Source: Acetatifactor sp.
GTDB lineage: Bacteria; Bacillota; Clostridia; Lachnospirales; Lachnospiraceae
DNA length: 9,964 nt
Reading direction: 5' to 3'
NCBI GenBank assembly: GCA_016303085.1
Contig: JAEDMI010000090.1
Span: forward strand, 1 to 9,964
Positions 6,497-9,964 of the stretch are shown piece by piece. The first letter of the stretch is position 1; every line of letters begins with the position of its first letter. Below the pieces are notes generated by a model. The model ran no database searches and was not told the DNA's origin. It saw nothing but the letters and a program-made list of their open reading frames with translations. The translations under genes were made by a program, and so were the position numbers.

Positions 6497-7051
6497 TTAT
6501 TCTGCGATTCTTTGAATAAACACATGCCTGTTTGTCTTATAATGCTTATCTTTCACTATAAAAAAGCCCAATTCCTCCAGATAAGAAAAATCCGTTTCCA
6601 GAGATGCTTCTACGATAATCATGGTTTCTTCCGTCACATATCGCATACCGCGAAGCATAGCAAGCACATTTTTTTCATGTCCGCAGTTGTATGGAGGGTC
6701 CATAAAAATAATATCAACTTTCTTTTCATAGATACTGCTTAGGGCACTGCCTACATCCTGCTTTAATACTATAGCACGGTCTTCCGTTTTCGTAAATGTC
6801 AGATTTTGCTGAATACAGGAAACTGCTTTCGGAGAATTATCCACGAAGTAAGCCTTGACCGCTCCCCTGCTCAATGCCTCAATGCCGATGGCCCCGCTTC
6901 CGCTGAATAAGTCCACAAAAACGGAGCCGGGTATATCACCCTGAAGCATATTGAAAAGCGTTTCCTTGATTCTGTCTGTGGTAGGCCTGGTATCAAGACC
7001 TTCCGGCGCTTTTAGGGGAAGGCTGCGTGCTGTTCCTGCGATTACTCTCAT
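6497..7051 (-). CDS. rsmD: 16S rRNA (guanine(966)-N(2))-methyltransferase
   Basis: Methylates N2 of G966 in 16S rRNA using S-adenosylmethionine. From the ATG at 7051 it has 184 residues, the normal family size, beginning MRVIAGTARS. Conserved parts in order are TRPTTDRIKE at 21-30, the SAM-binding glycine loop DLFSGSGAIG at 47-56, the acidic end of the next strand at D71, and the catalytic DPPY at 118-121 shared by N6/N2 methyltransferases. A longer start at the ATG at 7063 adds MRGN; it has no clear ribosome binding site, while the ATG at 7051 has AGAGGA at 7055-7060 but with only 3 bases of spacing, so the start is likely rather than certain. It follows the topoisomerase A gene by 39 bases and precedes coaD by 27. 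Confidence 0.95.
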   Translation of the reverse strand: MRVIAGTARSLPLKAPEGLDTRPTTDRIKETLFNMLQGDIPGSVFVDLFSGSGAIGIEALSRGAVKAYFVDNSPKAVSCIQQNLTFTKTEDRAIVLKQDVGSALSSIYEKKVDIIFMDPPYNCGHEKNVLAMLRGMRYVTEETMIIVEASLETDFSYLEELGFFIVKDKHYKTNRHVFIQRIAE

Positions 7052-7090
7052 GTTTCCTCTCATTCTGCCAAAAAACGGCTTCCGATTTTC

Positions 7091-9334
7091 CTATACTCTG
7101 ATTTTGGTTCCTTTTGTATCTCTCTTTGCTGCTTTCAGATTGTTCAGTATTACTTTCTTGTCCTTATATTCAATGGCGGTTTCGACAGCGTTCTGGGTGT
7201 AATAAACCCTTTCCACCGAATCCTTCGCACCAAGCTTCATACCCCGTACACCCACAGCGCCTTTTTTCTTTTCAGGGATTTCTTCAATGGGAAATCTAAG
7301 GAAAAAGCCCTCCTTTGTCTGAAGTATAATGTTGCGCTGCTCTAAAACAGACATAACGCTGACCACGGAATCTCCCTCGAGAAGCTTAGTGGCCGCAACA
7401 GTACGCTTGGACACATCAAACTCTCCGCCGTCCACCAATTTCATCATAGACTGGGCCGTAACGAACACTACTTGCCTCAAGTTCAGCTCCGTCTGACTCG
7501 TAATATAAACAATTTTTTCCTTCTCGGAATTAAAGTTGCTCACATTGTCGATTGGAATACCTTTATCTCGGAATTTTCCGAAGGGTAAGTCCATGACCTT
7601 AATTGTGTGGAGCTGTCCGCTATCGGTAAACAGACAGACTTTACCGGTATTCTTGCAGGTAAATACAAAACGGTTTTCAGTGTCGGCTGCTTCCTTGTTT
7701 CGTTCGTAGGTTGCCATGTCCACCGTCTTTGCATAGCCAAACCGGTCCATCAGGAAGACTATTTCCGCTTCCTCTATCTCCTTCTCCTTGTAGACTGCCT
7801 CCTCTGCATTCTCAATGGCTGTTCTTCTCTTACGACCATATTCTTTCTTGAAGCCGTCCAGTTCATTCATGATCACTTGTGCCATGGAATCCCGGCGGTC
7901 CAGGATATCCTCGTAACGATAGATATTCGCCATGGTTTCTTCGTGCTCATTAATCAGAGCCTCGATTTCCAGACCAATCAATTTGTACAGCCGCATATCC
8001 AGAATGGCATTAGCCTGTTTTTCGGTAAACATCAGCTGGGTTGCCATAATCTTGGATTCCTTGGACTTAAATTTAATACCGTCTATTTTTCCTTCCGTCA
8101 GGCATGCTTTCGCCATGGCACGGTCTTTAGAGCCCCGGAGAATCTCGATAATCAGGTCGATCACATTGCAGGCCTTAATCAATCCCTCCTGTACTTCTTT
8201 CTTCTCCATTTCATGGGCAAGAAGGTTGGTATACTTTCTGGTTGCCACCTGAAACTGGAAGTCGACATTAGCCTTCAGGATTGCCTTTAAGCCCATGATT
8301 TCCGGTCTTCCCTCGTAGATGGCAAGCATATTGACACCGAAGGTATCCTCCAGACGTGTCTTCTTGTAAAGCAGATTTACAAAATTTTCAGGGTCAGCAT
8401 CCTTGCGCAGTTCAATCACAATTCGGATGCCCTCCTTGGAGGACTGGTTTGAAATATCCACGATATCCTGTGTTTTTTTTGTCTCAGAGAGAGCCGCCAC
8501 ATCCTGCAGGAATTTGGAAATATTCATACCAATCATGGGGTAAGGAATTTCAGTGATAACTACATTTGTCTTGCCGCCCTTGGTTTTTTCAAATTCCACC
8601 TTGCCGCGGATCTTTATCTTTCCCACACCGGTCTCATAGATTTCCAAAAGTTCATCCTTATTGGTGACAATACCGCCGGTGGGGAAATCGGGTCCCTTTA
8701 TATAACGCATCAGTTCTGCGGTCGTAATGTTTTCATCCATCATGTAGGCCTTCATGGCATCAATGACTTCAGACAGATTATGGGGCGGTGTACTGGTAGC
8801 CATACCGACAGCGATACCCTCAGAGCCGTTTACCAGGAAATTAGGAATTTTTACAGGAAGAACAGTAGGTTCCTTTTCTGTCTCGTCGAAGTTGGGCATG
8901 AAGTCAACCACATCCTTATCCAAATCCGCGAGAAAGGCTTCCTGTGTCACTTTTTGAAGTCTTGCCTCCGTATATCGCATGGCAGCGGCACCGTCGCCCT
9001 CAATATTGCCGAAGTTGCCGTGCCCGTCGATAAGAGGCATCCCCTTTTTGAAATCCTGCGTCATCACCACCAGGGAATCATAGATGGAGCTGTCACCGTG
9101 GGGATGATATTTACCCATGGTATCACCCACAATTCGGGCACTCTTTCTGTAAGGTCTGTCATAGCGGATACCCAGTTCGTACATGTCATAAAGAGTACGG
9201 CGTTGTACAGGCTTTAAGCCGTCCCTGATATCCGGCAGCGCACGTGCGATAATGACGCTCATGGCATAGTTGATAAAGGACTTCTGCATCTCCTCTGAGT
9301 ATTCTGTTTTGATAATTCTGCTGTTATCTTCCAT
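7091..9334 (-). CDS. parC: Type IIA DNA topoisomerase subunit A (topoisomerase IV/ParC-like)
   Basis: The 747-residue DNA-cutting subunit of a type II topoisomerase. The breakage-reunion domain (about 10-500) carries the active-site tyrosine Y121 in AMRYTEARL and the helix region GKYHPHGDSSIYDS at 74-87. The C-terminal domain (about 520-747) has recognisable beta-pinwheel blades (DRFGYAKTVD, KTGK-like turns, EGFFLRFPIEEIP, GVRGMKL). Where gyrase carries the GyrA box (QRRGGRG type), this protein has ERNKEAADTEN after TVDMATY at 537-543, so DNA wrapping and supercoiling are doubtful and a decatenating topoisomerase IV role is favoured; a gyrA annotation is the main alternative. GGAAGG lies 7 bases before the ATG at 9334. 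The B subunit gene ends 78 bases upstream, making a subunit pair. It is shorter than many ParC/GyrA proteins (about 800 or more). Confidence 0.88.
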   Translation of the reverse strand: MEDNSRIIKTEYSEEMQKSFINYAMSVIIARALPDIRDGLKPVQRRTLYDMYELGIRYDRPYRKSARIVGDTMGKYHPHGDSSIYDSLVVMTQDFKKGMPLIDGHGNFGNIEGDGAAAMRYTEARLQKVTQEAFLADLDKDVVDFMPNFDETEKEPTVLPVKIPNFLVNGSEGIAVGMATSTPPHNLSEVIDAMKAYMMDENITTAELMRYIKGPDFPTGGIVTNKDELLEIYETGVGKIKIRGKVEFEKTKGGKTNVVITEIPYPMIGMNISKFLQDVAALSETKKTQDIVDISNQSSKEGIRIVIELRKDADPENFVNLLYKKTRLEDTFGVNMLAIYEGRPEIMGLKAILKANVDFQFQVATRKYTNLLAHEMEKKEVQEGLIKACNVIDLIIEILRGSKDRAMAKACLTEGKIDGIKFKSKESKIMATQLMFTEKQANAILDMRLYKLIGLEIEALINEHEETMANIYRYEDILDRRDSMAQVIMNELDGFKKEYGRKRRTAIENAEEAVYKEKEIEEAEIVFLMDRFGYAKTVDMATYERNKEAADTENRFVFTCKNTGKVCLFTDSGQLHTIKVMDLPFGKFRDKGIPIDNVSNFNSEKEKIVYITSQTELNLRQVVFVTAQSMMKLVDGGEFDVSKRTVAATKLLEGDSVVSVMSVLEQRNIILQTKEGFFLRFPIEEIPEKKKGAVGVRGMKLGAKDSVERVYYTQNAVETAIEYKDKKVILNNLKAAKRDTKGTKIRV

Positions 9335-9412
9335 TTTGTTACCTTCCGTTTATTTATATCCTAATCCATTACCCTTCCGGTTAATCCAAAGCGATGTTGC
9401 GGCAAAATATCA

Positions 9413-9964
9413 CTACGCATTATAATCCAGTTCCGCGTCCGTTGCATGCTCATAGATGAACGCCTTGCGGGGAGGGACATCCGTTCCCATGAGGATACCT
9501 GTGATTTCGGATGCCATGCGGGCATCTTCAATTTCAACAAGCTTCATCCGCCTGGTTTCCGGGTTCAGCGTTGTCTCCCAGAGCTGCTCCGCATCCATCT
9601 CACCCAACCCCTTGTAACGCTGTAAGGTAAAGGGGCCTTTGTGAGTCTTTCTGTATTTTTCCAACGCTTTGTCGTCGTACAGATATTCTTCCTGACCTTT
9701 GGAAGGCATAGCTTTATACAGAGGCGGCATGGCGATATAAACATGCCCCTCGAAAATCAGTTCAGGCATAAACCGATAAAATAATGTGAGCAGCAGATTG
9801 GAAATATGCTCGCCGTCTACATCCGCATCCGCCATAATGATGATTTTGTCATAGCGCAGTTTGGTGATATCAAAATCATTTCCGTAGCCTTCCGAAAAGC
9901 CGCATCCGAAGGCATTTATCATGGTTTTTATTTCCGCATTTGCAAGCACCTTGTCGATACTTGC
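9413..9964 (-). CDS. parE: Type IIA DNA topoisomerase subunit B, C-terminal part (ParE/GyrB-like)
   Basis: The last 183 codons of an ATP-driven topoisomerase B subunit; its ATPase and transducer domains lie beyond the right edge. The frame is open to the edge, and the apparent start at 9949 is only an internal GTG in the conserved SIDKVLANAEIKTMI stretch. Visible parts are the TOPRIM metal-binding DADVDG (fragment residues 46-51, with D46, D48, D50 expected to hold Mg2+), followed by EHI where family members have an AHI or SHI, and the QRYKGLGEM signature at 115-123 with the QLW and TLNPETRRM segments that follow. It ends in a short tail LDYNA. The A subunit begins 78 bases downstream, so the two almost certainly form one enzyme. 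From this fragment alone ParE and GyrB cannot be separated firmly. Confidence 0.93.
   Translation of the reverse strand, partial: ASIDKVLANAEIKTMINAFGCGFSEGYGNDFDITKLRYDKIIIMADADVDGEHISNLLLTLFYRFMPELIFEGHVYIAMPPLYKAMPSKGQEEYLYDDKALEKYRKTHKGPFTLQRYKGLGEMDAEQLWETTLNPETRRMKLVEIEDARMASEITGILMGTDVPPRKAFIYEHATDAELDYNA

Noticed and set aside
7607..8290. 227-residue plus-strand open frame inside the topoisomerase A gene
   Set aside because: Antisense shadow of a fully conserved essential gene; composition (Cys/His/Phe-rich) is typical of reverse-frame noise and there is no ribosome binding site of note.

Overview
The window reads as ordinary chromosome of a low-to-mid-GC, spore-forming Firmicute, most likely a Clostridia member of the Lachnospiraceae type. 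Pointers are the rsmD-coaD-YlbJ neighbourhood (rsmD/ylbH, coaD/ylbI and ylbJ are adjacent in Bacillus), the strong Firmicute-style Shine-Dalgarno sequences, a second-type topoisomerase A subunit beside a GyrB/ParE gene, and a YlbJ-type sporulation membrane protein. The assignment is inference from protein style and gene order. Almost every base is coding, and no gene-free stretch exceeds about 100 bases.

Layout, right to left along the minus strand. The 3' part of a type IIA topoisomerase B subunit (9413-9964, cut by the window edge) is followed by its A-subunit partner (7091-9334), then rsmD (6497-7051, 16S rRNA m2G966 methyltransferase), coaD (5975-6469, phosphopantetheine adenylyltransferase) and a 200-aa coiled-coil protein (5367-5969). 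All point the same way with short gaps, and the run closes at a good intrinsic terminator (5316-5345). Next on the same strand is a membrane-anchored N-acetylmuramoyl-L-alanine amidase (3913-5274). The YlbJ-like gene (3014-3958) is the only plus-strand gene. It converges on the amidase with a 46-bp overlap of coding 3' ends and diverges from rsuA. A second minus-strand run is rsuA (2252-2953, 16S rRNA pseudouridine synthase), a HAD-family phosphatase/phosphomutase (1606-2262, overlapping rsuA) and a YgiQ-family radical SAM protein (1-1585, cut at its C-terminus).

How they fit together. The right half is housekeeping: DNA topology, rRNA modification, coenzyme A. The middle is cell-envelope and probably sporulation related: an amidase with both a signal peptide and a C-terminal membrane anchor, a coiled-coil protein, and a YlbJ-like membrane protein with a sequence upstream that closely resembles a sigma-E promoter. 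That promoter lies across the start of rsuA, so the single plus-strand gene appears to have its own, sporulation-timed control. Several automatic starts are too far upstream; ribosome binding sites place the real starts of rsuA, the coiled-coil gene and coaD a few codons later, and rsmD probably also.

I saw no mobile element, CRISPR array, tRNA, rRNA or clear defence system. The points most worth follow-up are the sigma-E-like promoter, the amidase architecture, the inverted placement of ylbJ, the degenerate GyrA-box region in the topoisomerase, and the internal repeat in the coiled-coil protein.
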